A DNA stretch of 64,000 bases from Desulfobacteraceae bacterium. GTDB lineage: Bacteria > Desulfobacterota > Desulfobacteria > Desulfobacterales > UBA5852. The DNA lies in the NCBI GenBank assembly GCA_014237395.1, contig JABZFP010000027.1, positions 24,756-88,755 of the forward strand. The letters run 5' to 3'. Below, piece after piece: positions 35,123 to 44,328 of the stretch; position 1 is the stretch's first letter, and the number at the start of each line of letters is the position of its first letter. Position numbers and translations under genes: made by a program. The notes beneath the pieces were generated by a model. The model saw only the letters and a program-made list of their open reading frames with translations, ran no database searches and was not told the DNA's origin.

Positions 35123-36367
35123 ATGAAGGCAGAAAAAACGCCTCAGTCCAGCCGTAGGCAATTTCTGAAAAAAGCCTGTGGGGCGGGTGTCGGAATGGCC
35201 GCCGGCGTTTCGGGTCTGTCGCGGGCATGGGCTATAACCCCAACCGGCGACGACACCGATGCCGCCGAAATGCCGCTGCGCCCGTTCGGCAATAGCGGCG
35301 TCAAGGTGCCCATCCTCGGCCTCGGCGGCTCTCTGAACTTTCTGAACCGGCAGCTCCTTTTGGGACAGGCCCTGAAAATGGGGGTGCGATACTGGGACAC
35401 GGCCGACAATTACAGCGGCGGCCGCAGCGAAGAGGGGATCGGTGCATACTTTTCAAAACATCCGGAGGATCGCAAGCGTGTTTTTCTTGTCACCAAAACC
35501 GGCGCCACATCCCCCGAGGGGATGGAGCGAAGCCTGGAAGACTCCCTCAAGCGGCTGAAAACGGATCACGTGGACCTGTATCTGCTGCACGGGTTATCCA
35601 GGGTGGCGGGTGTCATTGACGACGTCACGCGAGGGTGGGTCGAAAAGACCAAAGCCGATGGCCGGATTCGTCTGTTTGGATTCAGCACCCACCGCAACAT
35701 GGCCGCCTGCCTGGCCCAGGCCGGCCGTTTGGGCTGGTTGGACGGCATCATGCTGACTTACAACTACCGGTTGATGGCGGATGAGGACATGACCCGGGCC
35801 GTGGATGCTTGTGTCCGTGCAGGTATCGGGCTGATCGCCATGAAAACCCAGGGGCGGGCATTTTCATTTGGCGGTGGCGGGCGGGGTGAAGAGCTGGTGC
35901 AGCATTTTTTGGATCGGGGCCTGACCAAACACCAGGCGCGGCTCAAAGCCGTGTGGGAAAATTCGCAGATAAGCGGCATCTGTTCTCATATGGACAACAT
36001 GACCATCCTTAAAGAGAACGTTACCGCCGCCCGGGATCGGACCTTACTCGGCGACCGGGACCGTCGCCTGCTGAAGCGCCATGCCCGCCGGACCGCCTCG
36101 GCCTACTGCGCCGGCTGCGGTGACATCTGCGAATCGCGCCTGGACGATCCCGTGCCGGTGGCCGACGTGATGCGCTGCCTCATGTATGCGCACAGCTACA
36201 ACGACTACCAAATGGCCCGGGAGGCCTTCGCCCGCCTGCCGTCGGGGATCCGGTCGCGTCTGTTGCAGACGGATTTTTCGGCGGCCGAACAACTCTGCCC
36301 CCAGCGGATCGCCATCGGCAAGGTCATGCGCCGAGCAGCCGAAGACCTGGGGTATAGTCCGGTTTAG
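35123..36367 (+). CDS. Tat-exported aldo/keto reductase with C-terminal Cys cluster
   Basis: A 414-residue protein with a twin-arginine signal (SRRQFLKKACGAGVGMAAG). The AKR barrel follows from residue about 50: RPFGNSGVKVPILGLGG, then GVRYWDTADNYSGGRSEEGIG (catalytic Asp and Tyr), then LVTKTGA (Lys) and DLYLLHGL (His). The C-terminal 90 residues contain YCAGCGDIC (Cx2Cx3C) and later LCPQ, which together suggest a [4Fe-4S] site as in other iron-sulfur AKRs. The enzyme would work in the periplasm, where NADPH is absent, so a cluster-linked electron source is plausible. ATG follows GGGAGGTACCAA. It is paired with the DUF6599-like gene. Confidence 0.85.
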   Translation: MKAEKTPQSSRRQFLKKACGAGVGMAAGVSGLSRAWAITPTGDDTDAAEMPLRPFGNSGVKVPILGLGGSLNFLNRQLLLGQALKMGVRYWDTADNYSGGRSEEGIGAYFSKHPEDRKRVFLVTKTGATSPEGMERSLEDSLKRLKTDHVDLYLLHGLSRVAGVIDDVTRGWVEKTKADGRIRLFGFSTHRNMAACLAQAGRLGWLDGIMLTYNYRLMADEDMTRAVDACVRAGIGLIAMKTQGRAFSFGGGGRGEELVQHFLDRGLTKHQARLKAVWENSQISGICSHMDNMTILKENVTAARDRTLLGDRDRRLLKRHARRTASAYCAGCGDICESRLDDPVPVADVMRCLMYAHSYNDYQMAREAFARLPSGIRSRLLQTDFSAAEQLCPQRIAIGKVMRRAAEDLGYSPV

Positions 36368-36443
36368 CACCCTTTGACAGACGATGCCGATACGCCGAAG
36401 TTCGCAACAGGCCTGTGGCGTATAAGAGGCTGCATCCGCGGTC

Positions 36444-36777
36444 AACCATGCAGGGCGGCTTTGATTCTTTCCAGTACCGCCCGTTCCTGAGGCTTCAGTG
36501 CCCGACCGATGGCGGCGACGGCCTGGTCCGAATCTTCCTCGATACGCATCTCACAGAGCCCGGGAGGCAGATAGGAGAGCATGTCGAAACTGGCAATAAT
36601 TTCCTTGTGCTCCTTGCGGGCAATTCTGGGCCGATACGAAGATGCCGAGATGCCCGATTTCGACGTGACCGGTGCACACGATCACCTGGCCGCGGCGTTT
36701 GGATTTCTTCGACGGTGCCGTTGGTCTTGGCAATCCAGTTGAAGGCCTGCCGGGTGGCGTGATGTTGTCCCCGGCGG
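36444..36777 (-). pseudogene. remnant of DUF3141 (PHA-synthase-like) gene, frameshifted
   Basis: On the minus strand, coding-like sequence runs across several frames: ATRQAFNWIAKTNGTVEEIQ, then VIVCTGHVEIGHLGIFV in a second frame, then IARKEHKEIIASFDMLSYLPPGLCEMRIEED in a third, ending KAALHG and a stop at about 36446. HLGIFV followed by KEHxEI and LPPGL(Y/C)EM is what I recall from the C-terminal part of DUF3141 proteins (poly-hydroxyalkanoate synthase-like). At least two frame changes and the missing N-terminus mark it as dead. It abuts a tatD remnant on the other strand. Confidence 0.65.
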
Positions 36778-36812
36778 TTGTCGCCAATACCCGGAAGTTA
36801 TATGGTTTCTGA
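36768..36812 (+). pseudogene. remnant of tatD 3' end
   Basis: Translates as PAVVANTRKLYGF and a TGA stop, compared with AAVVANTRALYGF and TGA at the end of the tatD gene at 33895. The DNA is about 85 % identical over some 40 bases. Nothing of the rest of tatD is left. The following stretch to 37020 shows no gene. Confidence 0.75.
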
Positions 36813-37020
36813 CAAAGTTGCCACATTGAATCGGCGGTGGCTAACATGGTATGTGGCAATCAAGGGCTTCGAAGGGAACCGATCTTGAATGGTGAGCCCT
36901 AACACGGCGGGGAAATATTCACCGCTAAAACATGTATGTGCGATTTTGGCGATAAACAGCGGCGGAAAACGGACGTTTTTTCCCGCAGAAAGAAAATCGA
37001 CGCATAGGATATGGGGGCGC

Positions 37021-38559
37021 ATGGAATTCGAAAGGCTGCTGGCAGAAATTTCGACGCTTTTCATCAATCTCCCGGCCGACCGGATCGACAGTGAGATAAA
37101 AGATGCCCAGCGCCGTGTTTGCAAGCGTCTCGATTTCGATCGTTCCACGCTTTTCCAGCTCTTCAGCGGAAAACCCGGAACGCTGCTGCTGACGCATTTA
37201 CATCAGCCGCCGGAAAGCGTGACGCCTCCTGAGAAAATGGACATCCAGGATTTCTGGCCCTGGTCGTTGCGAAAAGTGCTGCAAGGGGAACCGCTCGTCA
37301 TTGCGAGGATGAACGACCTTCCGGCGGAAGCGGAGCGCGATCGGCAGAGCTTCATCCGCTATGGCACCCAATCCATGGTGGGGGTTCCGTTGTCGGTTGG
37401 CGGGGGGGATGTGTTCGGCCTGCTGACCTTTGCGGTGGTGGGACGGGAGAGAGACTGGCCGGCAGCGGTTGTCCAACAAATTGCGCTGGTGGCACAGATA
37501 TTTGCCAATGCGTTGGTCCGCAAGCTGACGGAGCAAGCGCTCGGCGAGCAGTTGGCAGAGATTCGGCGTTTGAAACAGCAGTTGGAGCAGGAGAACATCT
37601 ACCTGCGGGAAGAAATCATGCTCCAATATGGCCATAATGAAATCGTCGGCCGCAGCAATGCCATGAAGCGGGTGCTCGCCCAGGTGGAGCAAGTGGCCGA
37701 TACCGATGCCACCGTTCTCCTCTCCGGCGAAACCGGCACGGGTAAAGAATTACTGGCCCGCACCATCCACAATCTCAGCAACCGGAAAGAAAGGCCCCTC
37801 ATCACCATCAACTGTGCCGTCCTGCCGCCCACGCTGATCGAAAGCGAACTTTTCGGCCGTGAAAAAGGCGCCTACACAGGTGCCATGACCCGCATGGCCG
37901 GCCGTTTCGAGGTGGCCGATCGATCCACCCTTTTTCTCGACGAGATAGGGGAGCTTCCCCTGGACCTTCAGGCCAAGCTGCTTCGCGTATTGGAAGAGGG
38001 GCGGTTCGAACGGTTGGGGTCCACCAAATCCCTGCAGGCCGATGTTCGTATCATTGCCGCCACCAATCGTGACCTAGCCCAGGAAGTCGCCACCGGAAAA
38101 TTCCGCAGCGACCTATTCTACCGGCTGAACGTGTTTCCCATTTCGATTCCGCCGCTCAGGGAACGCGCCGAGGATATCGATCCTATGGTGTGGATGTTTG
38201 TCAAACAGAGCGAGAAAAAGTTGAACAAGCGCATCGACCGCATTCCCCGCCGGAGCATGGAGGCCTTGAAGCGCTATCCGTGGCTGGGTAATGCCCGGGA
38301 ACTGCGCAACATCATCGAGCACGCCATGATCCTATGCAACGGAACCACCCTACACGCACATCCACCAAAGCAAAAACCCGAGGACATGGCGCCGAACATC
38401 ACACTGGCGGATGTCGAGCGCCGGCATATTTTGAGTGTTCTCGAGAAAACCGGCTGGCGGGTCACGGGTGCCCAAGGCGCTGCCCAGATGCTGGGGTTGA
38501 AACGAACGACCCTGCAATCGAAAATGAAAAGACTTGGCATCCAACGCCCTTCCGGTTAG
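37021..38559 (+). CDS. sigma-54-dependent activator, GAF type
   Basis: A 512-residue enhancer-binding protein of the FhlA/NorR-like layout. Residues about 25-185 form a GAF sensor domain (RRVCKRLDFDRSTLFQLF and SMVGVPLSVGGGDVFGLLTF). A coiled coil (EIRRLKQQLEQENIYL) leads into the AAA+ domain (about 205-435) with Walker A GETGTGKE, the sigma-54-contact loop GAYTGA (Tyr for Phe), Walker B STLFLDEIGELP and IPPLRERAEDI. The C-terminus is a Fis-type helix-turn-helix (VTGAQGAAQMLGLKRTTLQSKMKRLGI). The ATG follows AGGATATGGGGGCGC; a longer frame back to 36889 lacks homology. The two palindromes right after the gene are the likely binding sites. Confidence 0.92.
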   Translation: MEFERLLAEISTLFINLPADRIDSEIKDAQRRVCKRLDFDRSTLFQLFSGKPGTLLLTHLHQPPESVTPPEKMDIQDFWPWSLRKVLQGEPLVIARMNDLPAEAERDRQSFIRYGTQSMVGVPLSVGGGDVFGLLTFAVVGRERDWPAAVVQQIALVAQIFANALVRKLTEQALGEQLAEIRRLKQQLEQENIYLREEIMLQYGHNEIVGRSNAMKRVLAQVEQVADTDATVLLSGETGTGKELLARTIHNLSNRKERPLITINCAVLPPTLIESELFGREKGAYTGAMTRMAGRFEVADRSTLFLDEIGELPLDLQAKLLRVLEEGRFERLGSTKSLQADVRIIAATNRDLAQEVATGKFRSDLFYRLNVFPISIPPLRERAEDIDPMVWMFVKQSEKKLNKRIDRIPRRSMEALKRYPWLGNARELRNIIEHAMILCNGTTLHAHPPKQKPEDMAPNITLADVERRHILSVLEKTGWRVTGAQGAAQMLGLKRTTLQSKMKRLGIQRPSG

Positions 38560-38560
38560 C

Positions 38561-38593
38561 GCCGACATATCGGCAATAAGCCGATATATCGGC
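38561..38593. promoter_or_regulatory. tandem palindromic activator binding sites
   Basis: Two copies of a 14-base palindrome, GCCGACATATCGGC (38561-38574, one mismatch) and GCCGATATATCGGC (38580-38593, perfect), have centres 19 bases apart. They lie about 120 bases upstream of a sigma-54-like promoter and directly after the sigma-54 activator gene, as expected for an upstream activating sequence. Confidence 0.75.
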
Positions 38594-38691
38594 ATTCGTT
38601 CTTCCACTATTTCCCCGGTAAAAACCGATCTTGGCCGTCTTTCTCATTTGATTTCAATAAGTGGGGTGCTAGTCTCATTCTGCTGAAACTC

Positions 38692-38706
38692 TGGAATGAA
38701 TTTCGC
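38692..38706 (+). promoter_or_regulatory. candidate sigma-54 promoter of the efflux operon
   Basis: TGGAATGAATTTCGC keeps the GG-N10-GC spacing with TGGAAT at -24 and TCGC at -12, a moderate match. The predicted transcript starts near 38718, in front of the GTG start at 38769. Confidence 0.5.
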
Positions 38707-38768
38707 ATTCCATGTCTGATAGTCCTGTCACTGTGTTATGCCACACACCTATTTCGGAGGTAAAACCC

Positions 38769-39158
38769 GTGCCTGAAAAACAGCGGCTACCGTCCATGGC
38801 GGATGAAGACCAGGGTACTGATATCCATATCCACGTCACCATTCGGATGCACATAGCGGCCAAAAAACGCCAAGAAGCGCGTTTGATCCTCGGTTCGATG
38901 ATCGAGCAGACCACACTCGAGGAGGGCTGCGTCAGCTGCCGACTGTATCAGGATGTCCTGGCAAAGGGCGTTTTCATGCTCGAAGAAATCTGGGCAAGTG
39001 ATCAGGTATTGCAACGCCACCTGCGGAGCGAAAAATTTCGTACCGTCCTCCTGGTGATCGAGATGGCGACTGAAGCACCTGAAATCCGATTTGATAAGGT
39101 TTTGCAGTCTACCGGGATCAGCACCATCCAAAAAGCGAGAAGTGGGTTGCATATGTAA
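38769..39158 (+). CDS. small antibiotic-biosynthesis-monooxygenase-like protein
   Basis: A 129-residue protein whose main part is a dimeric alpha/beta barrel: HIHVTIRMHIAAKKRQEARLILGSMIEQTTLEEGCVSCRLYQD, then FMLEEIWASDQVLQRHLRSEKFRTVL. The E-x-W and the H-x-x-S/F pattern match the ABM family, which includes quinol monooxygenases and heme-independent oxygenases, but catalytic roles are often lost. The start is a GTG with GGAGGT 7 bases upstream; the ATG at 38712 would lie before the predicted transcript start and is rejected. It is the first gene of the sigma-54-controlled efflux operon and may modify or sense the exported compound. Confidence 0.78.
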   Translation: MPEKQRLPSMADEDQGTDIHIHVTIRMHIAAKKRQEARLILGSMIEQTTLEEGCVSCRLYQDVLAKGVFMLEEIWASDQVLQRHLRSEKFRTVLLVIEMATEAPEIRFDKVLQSTGISTIQKARSGLHM

Positions 39159-39234
39159 GGGCGCATCACGCGCGAAACCGTCAATCGCAAGAATCGGGCC
39201 GTTGATGCCCACAATGAAAAAAGGGAGAAACGTG

Positions 39235-39915
39235 ATGAAAAAGACAATGGTTTGGTTCATAGGAGCCCTTTTGTTGATGGGGTGTGCCACGGCGGGGGAT
39301 TCTCCCCAAGTTGCCGGGTCGGATGCAAAAACCGGCTTTCTTGGTGAGTATTACGCCAATCTGGAACCGGGACCCAAAGATGGCGCCAAGATGCGCTGGC
39401 TCAAGCCGGATGTTGATTGGGCGAGGTACAATTATATCATGCTGGACAGCGTGGTCTTCTTCTTTGATGACGCGTCCCAATACAAGGGCATCGAGCCCAA
39501 TGAATTGAAAGAACTGGCCGACGGTTTTAACCGGCAGCTCGTCGAGGCCCTAAAAGATGCCTATCCCATCGTGGCCGAGCCTGGGCTCGACGTCCTCCGG
39601 ATTCGTTTTGCCATCACGGACCTCAAGCAGAGTAACCCCGCCCTAAGCGGCATTACGTCGGTCATTCCCGTCGGATTGGCCGTCAGCGTCGTCAAGAAAG
39701 GCGCCACGGATTCCTGGGCCGGATCAGGAGCCACCGGTGCGGAAATGATGGCGTTGGACTCCTTGACCAACGAGGTAATTGCGGTGGCCCAGGACGAGAA
39801 ATCGGCCGGCTTCACCGAAAGGTTCTCGAAGTGGGGATCGGCGGAGGAAGCCTTTAAGTATTGGGCCGAAAGGGTCAAACTCTATTTGGATCAGGTTCAC
39901 GGTGTAAAAAAATAA
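39235..39915 (+). CDS. DUF3313-family lipoprotein
   Basis: A 226-residue lipoprotein with lipobox LLMGCA (Cys16). The mature part shows the DUF3313 pattern: a FLGEYYANLEPGPKDGAKMRWLKP opening, YNYIMLDSVVFFFDD, ELKELADGFNRQLVEALKDAYPIV, LRIRFAITDL and a C-terminal helix with FSKWGSAEEAFKYWAERVK. The family is common next to RND efflux genes and has no assigned activity. The ATG follows AAGGGAGAAACGTG. It is part of the efflux operon. Confidence 0.82.
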   Translation: MKKTMVWFIGALLLMGCATAGDSPQVAGSDAKTGFLGEYYANLEPGPKDGAKMRWLKPDVDWARYNYIMLDSVVFFFDDASQYKGIEPNELKELADGFNRQLVEALKDAYPIVAEPGLDVLRIRFAITDLKQSNPALSGITSVIPVGLAVSVVKKGATDSWAGSGATGAEMMALDSLTNEVIAVAQDEKSAGFTERFSKWGSAEEAFKYWAERVKLYLDQVHGVKK

Positions 39916-39927
39916 ATGAGGTTTAAT

Positions 39928-41016
39928 ATGCCGAAACAGACGTTAAAACGAATGATCTGGCTTCTTTGCATAACGTTTGCCCTGACAGCCTGCAAAGAGA
40001 AACCCGAGATTGTTGATGTCGTCCGAGCGATCAAGACGATGACGATCCGTGAGCAGGCGACCACACAATTGCGCAAATTCCCCGCGGTTGTCGCCGCGGT
40101 CGATTCCTCCGGCCTCAGTTTCCAGGTCGGCGGACAGGTGGCGTCGGTGGCCGTCGATATCGGCGATCGGGTGGAAAAAGGGCAGGTCCTGGCCGTGCTC
40201 GATCCGGAGCCCTATGAGCTGGATGTGGATGCGGTCAAGGCAGAGCTGGTCAAGGCCCGGGACGCGGTGAACGAATCAAAGTCCCAGTACGATCGCGAGC
40301 AGCGGATCTACGACCAGGGGGCAGGTGTCAAAAGCCGTTTGGAAGTCGCCGAATACAATTACAAGGCAACCAAGAGTGCGGTCGATTTTCAGGTGGCCAG
40401 ACTGGCGCAGGCCGAACGCAATCTGCGCAAAACAACGCTGATGGCCCCCTACGACGGCACCATCGCCTGGCGGTCGGTGCAGCCCAACGAGGAGGTGCAG
40501 GTCGGGCAGAAAATCTTCGAAATCGATGCCACAGGACAAATGGAAGTGCAGCTGGCGGTTCCAGAGGGCACCATCGACCAGATCCACATCGATGACGCCG
40601 CTAGAGTCACCTTCCCCACCCTGCCGGGAGAGTCTGCGGTAGGCCGTATTTCCTACATCGGTTCCGCCGCTGTCAAGGCCAATGCGTTTCCCGTCAAAGT
40701 GGAGCTCGTTGTGGTGGACGCGAAGGTCAAACCCGGCATGACCGCTGAAGCAACGCTTACGATCGCCGAGGATAACCAGGCGCCCGGCTACACCCTTCCG
40801 GTCCAGGCCATCCTGCCGGCAGCGAAAGTGAACCGTGGATATGCCTTTGTGTTTGATCCCAACACATCGACGATTAAAAAAACGCCGATTCGCTTCCAGG
40901 GCGTAAAAGAAAAAAAGGCTATCGCGACCGAGGGTCTTAAGCCGGGGGACATCATTGCCGTGGCCGGTGTGAGTTTCCTGGCCGATGGCATGACCGTCAA
41001 ACTGATAGAGCCTTAG
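39928..41016 (+). CDS. RND efflux membrane-fusion protein
   Basis: A 362-residue periplasmic adaptor (AcrA/MexC family) with lipobox LTAC (Cys18). The halves of the lipoyl domain are SFQVGGQVASVAVDIGDRVEKGQVLAVLDPEPYE and LMAPYDGTIAWRSVQPNEEVQVGQKIFEI; between them lies the alpha-helical hairpin (about 90-140). The beta-barrel (VQLAVPEGTIDQI) and membrane-proximal domain (YTLPVQAILPAA) follow. It would connect the inner-membrane pump and the outer-membrane channel. The ATG at 39928 has GAGG 6 bases upstream; 39916 lacks a site. Operon with the pump gene after a 146-base gap. Confidence 0.92.
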   Translation: MPKQTLKRMIWLLCITFALTACKEKPEIVDVVRAIKTMTIREQATTQLRKFPAVVAAVDSSGLSFQVGGQVASVAVDIGDRVEKGQVLAVLDPEPYELDVDAVKAELVKARDAVNESKSQYDREQRIYDQGAGVKSRLEVAEYNYKATKSAVDFQVARLAQAERNLRKTTLMAPYDGTIAWRSVQPNEEVQVGQKIFEIDATGQMEVQLAVPEGTIDQIHIDDAARVTFPTLPGESAVGRISYIGSAAVKANAFPVKVELVVVDAKVKPGMTAEATLTIAEDNQAPGYTLPVQAILPAAKVNRGYAFVFDPNTSTIKKTPIRFQGVKEKKAIATEGLKPGDIIAVAGVSFLADGMTVKLIEP

Positions 41017-41162
41017 AGGGTGCCTACCATGTTCATATATCAGCCGATAAATGTTTGGCCGCTGAGACCGCCCGCATTCGATGAAAATGATCTCTCTTAC
41101 GAGACGCTTGTATGCGACGTCGGCATCGACCCAGTCACCCCCCGAGATAAAAGGAACCGATA

Positions 41163-44100
41163 ATGAACGGGATTACCGGATTTGCCCTGAACAATTCGCG
41201 AACCGTCGTCATGTCGATGCTGTTGCTCGTCATCGGAGGCGCGTATGCGTTTATCGCGCTTCCGAAACTGGAAGACCCCCTCATTACGATTCGTGAAGCG
41301 GTGGTGGTGGCCCAAAATCCCGGCATGCCGGTGGAGCAGGTCGAACGCCTGATCACCCGGCCCATCGAAGAAGAAATCCGGAGCATGGGCGAAGTCGATG
41401 AGATCAAGGATTCCACCTCCAAAGTGGGCCAAAGCCTGATCCATGTTACCATCAAGGATGAAGTGCCTGCCGACCAGCTCGCGGCAACCTGGAAACTGCT
41501 GCGCAACCGGATGAATGACATCAAGCCCGATCTGCCGGATGGCACCGTCGGACCGATGGTCAACGATACCTTCGGCGATACCTCGGTGGCCACCATCGCC
41601 CTCTGGAGCGATGGTTTCAGCATGGCGGAGATGCACGAAACCGCCCGCCAGATCCGGGAACGCCTCAACCTGCTCAAGGGCATCCAGAAAGTCGATATGA
41701 CCGGCGTGCAGGACGAGCGCATCTATATTGAGGTGTCCAATGCCAAAATTGCGCAGCTGGGGATCGATCCCGCCGATATCGGGAAAAGTTTGCGGGCCCA
41801 GAACATTCTTTTACCCGGCGGCCGGATCAACCTCAACGATGTGGAACTCATCGTGGAAACCCAGGGACTGTTCACGTCCATCGAGGAGATCGAAGAGGTC
41901 CTTATCCCGGTTTCCGGCACCCAGGCCTCAATTCCGCTGCGGGACATCGCCACCATCAGAAAAGCCTACGTGGAGCCCATCAACAACCCGGCTTACTACA
42001 ATGGTCACCCGTCCATCGTGCTAAGTGTCTTTATCCTGCGAGGGGTCGATGCGGTCGCGTTTGGCGAACGGCTGCAGCAAGAAGTCCAGGCATTGGAGCA
42101 GGCCCTGCCATGGGGCTATGTGCTCGAATTTGCGACCTACCAGCCGGAACTCATCAACAAATCCATCAACGGCATGGTGATCAATGTAATCGAGAGTGTG
42201 GCCATCGTCCTGGTGGTGGTCATGCTGCTGTTGGGGCTTCGAACCGGTTTGATTGTGGGCTCGTTCATCCCCCTGGTCATGCTTTTCGGCCTGGTGACGA
42301 TGTTGGCCTTGGGCATCGATCTGGAGCGCATGTCGCTGGCCACGATGATCATTGCCCTGGGGATGTTCGTCGATAACGCGATTGTGGTGTCCGACGACAT
42401 CAAAGTAAACATGGAAAAGGGCATGGCGCGCAAGGATGCTGTTTTGAAGACCGGCAACACCCTTACCGTCCCGCTGCTCACCAGTACATTGACAACAGTA
42501 TTTGCCTTCGGACCGATTCTGCTGCAAATCGGTACAACCGGTGATTACACCTCTTCGCTGGGCTCGGTGATGATCATTTTACTCATGGGGTCATGGTTCT
42601 TCTCCATGTTTTCATCCACCAGCATGTGCTACTGGTTTTTAAAGTCCGAACCGGTCAGCGGAAGTGATCAGCAACAGGCGCCGGACCCATACCAGGGGAA
42701 AGTCTATGGAATTTATCGTCGGGTCCTGTATTTTTCCCTGCGCAATCGGGTGCTGGTGCTGGCCTTTGCGGGGGGCGCGTTTGCCGTCGCCATCTATGCG
42801 GCCACCTTTATCCCGCAGGCCTTTTTCCCGAGCGGGGACCGCAACCAGTATTTGATTTATCTCGATCTACCCGCCGGAACGCGAATCGAGGAGACCGACC
42901 GGACGGTAAGAAAGGTCAGCGCCTGGCTGCAGGACAAACAGGAAAACCCCGAAATCACCGGAACGATTGCCTATGTGGGCAACGGCGGCCCGCGTTTTTT
43001 CCTCTCCCTGTCCCCGGTGGACCCGGATCCGTTTGTCGGGTTTTTAATCGTCAACACCGAGACCAACAAGGAGATACCCGAACTCGTCCAGCGCACCACC
43101 CACTACCTGAACAACAATTTCCCCAATGTGCGGGGCCGGGTTAAATCCATGTGGCTGGGCGGCAGTGAAACCGGCCTGATGGAAATCCGGCTGAGCGGAC
43201 CCGATACCGGGGTGCTGGAGCAACAGGCCGAAGAGTTGATGGCTGCTCTTCGCAACCTCCCCGGCAGTACGGATATCAAGCAGGATTGGAACAACCGGGT
43301 GTTTACGCTCAGGGCGGATGTCGATCAGACCCGCGCCAGCCGTTCCGGGGTGACGTCCAAGGATGTGGCCGATACATTGAACTTCTTTGTCGACGGTGAG
43401 ACGGTTACCAACTACCAGACGGGCAATGTTGAAATACCCATCGTCGGGCGGGGGCTCAAGGCGGAACGGGAGTCCCCCGACAGTCTGCGCACGCTCGGCA
43501 TCCGTTCGTCATCCGGAAGCAGCGTGCCGGTCAACCAGGTGGCGGATGTGTACACCGTCGGCGAGCTGAACCGCATCGTGCGCTACAATCAGGAGCGCAC
43601 CATCACCGTCAGCGCCAAGAACCAGGTACTGAAGGCTTCCGAGATCTTTGCCGCCCTAAAACCTACTCTGGAGGAGATGACATTCCCGAAAAATCACTAC
43701 TGGGAGGTCGGCGGCGAACTTGAGGACTCTGCCAAGGCTCAGAAGAACCTCGCCAAATGGATGCTGCCCTGTTTTGGCGGCATTATCGCTTTGCTGGTAT
43801 GGCAGTTCAATTCCATCCGGCGGGCCGGCATCATCATCCTGACGATGCCCCTGATCGTCGTGGGATCCGTGGTTGGTTTGCTGGTGATGCAGGCCGATTT
43901 CGGGTTTATGGTCATCCTGGGCCTTTTGGCCCTGGCCGGATCCATTGTGAACAATGGTATCGTGATGATCGATAAAATAGAGGAAAACAAGCGCGAGGGG
44001 CAAACCCCCTACGATGCGGTGGTCAATTCGGCGGTCAGCCGATTCAGACCGATTTTGCTTTCGGTTTCAACCACCATGCTGGGGTTCACGCCGCTGATCA

Positions 44101-44246
44101 TCAATCATGACCCCCTCTTTTACGGCATGGCATGTATCATGTTTTTCGGTCTGGGCATCGGCAGTATGTTTACGCTCAACTTTGTTCCGGCACTCTACAG
44201 TGTCTTCTTCCGGGTCAAGCCACCGGCCGATCAAGTGCCGGGCTGA
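41163..44246 (+). CDS. RND-family inner-membrane efflux pump
   Basis: A 1027-residue proton-driven pump of the HAE-1/AcrB superfamily. The usual twelve helices are present: one near the N-terminus (MSMLLLVIGGAYAFIAL), a block at about 340-500 and another at about 870-1000, with two large periplasmic loops between. Helix 4 carries the proton-relay acidic residues in ALGMFVDNAIVVSDDI, and the second half repeats the layout in LALAGSIVNNGIVMIDKI. The shape IREAVVVAQNPGMPVEQVE matches the porter domain. Substrate unknown. ATG follows AAAAGGAACCGATA. Its expression is probably under the GAF activator. Confidence 0.94.
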   Translation: MNGITGFALNNSRTVVMSMLLLVIGGAYAFIALPKLEDPLITIREAVVVAQNPGMPVEQVERLITRPIEEEIRSMGEVDEIKDSTSKVGQSLIHVTIKDEVPADQLAATWKLLRNRMNDIKPDLPDGTVGPMVNDTFGDTSVATIALWSDGFSMAEMHETARQIRERLNLLKGIQKVDMTGVQDERIYIEVSNAKIAQLGIDPADIGKSLRAQNILLPGGRINLNDVELIVETQGLFTSIEEIEEVLIPVSGTQASIPLRDIATIRKAYVEPINNPAYYNGHPSIVLSVFILRGVDAVAFGERLQQEVQALEQALPWGYVLEFATYQPELINKSINGMVINVIESVAIVLVVVMLLLGLRTGLIVGSFIPLVMLFGLVTMLALGIDLERMSLATMIIALGMFVDNAIVVSDDIKVNMEKGMARKDAVLKTGNTLTVPLLTSTLTTVFAFGPILLQIGTTGDYTSSLGSVMIILLMGSWFFSMFSSTSMCYWFLKSEPVSGSDQQQAPDPYQGKVYGIYRRVLYFSLRNRVLVLAFAGGAFAVAIYAATFIPQAFFPSGDRNQYLIYLDLPAGTRIEETDRTVRKVSAWLQDKQENPEITGTIAYVGNGGPRFFLSLSPVDPDPFVGFLIVNTETNKEIPELVQRTTHYLNNNFPNVRGRVKSMWLGGSETGLMEIRLSGPDTGVLEQQAEELMAALRNLPGSTDIKQDWNNRVFTLRADVDQTRASRSGVTSKDVADTLNFFVDGETVTNYQTGNVEIPIVGRGLKAERESPDSLRTLGIRSSSGSSVPVNQVADVYTVGELNRIVRYNQERTITVSAKNQVLKASEIFAALKPTLEEMTFPKNHYWEVGGELEDSAKAQKNLAKWMLPCFGGIIALLVWQFNSIRRAGIIILTMPLIVVGSVVGLLVMQADFGFMVILGLLALAGSIVNNGIVMIDKIEENKREGQTPYDAVVNSAVSRFRPILLSVSTTMLGFTPLIINHDPLFYGMACIMFFGLGIGSMFTLNFVPALYSVFFRVKPPADQVPG

Positions 44247-44328
44247 GCCTCCAACGCAACCACACGAGAAAAGCGCCACGGTACATGGGCACCATTCGGG
44301 ACCGGCACGTTATAAAGGGGAGACCATT

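Noticed and set aside
38712..38768. An upstream ATG start for the monooxygenase-like gene
   Set aside because: It lies before the predicted transcript start and has no ribosome site, while the GTG at 38769 has GGAGGT at ideal spacing.
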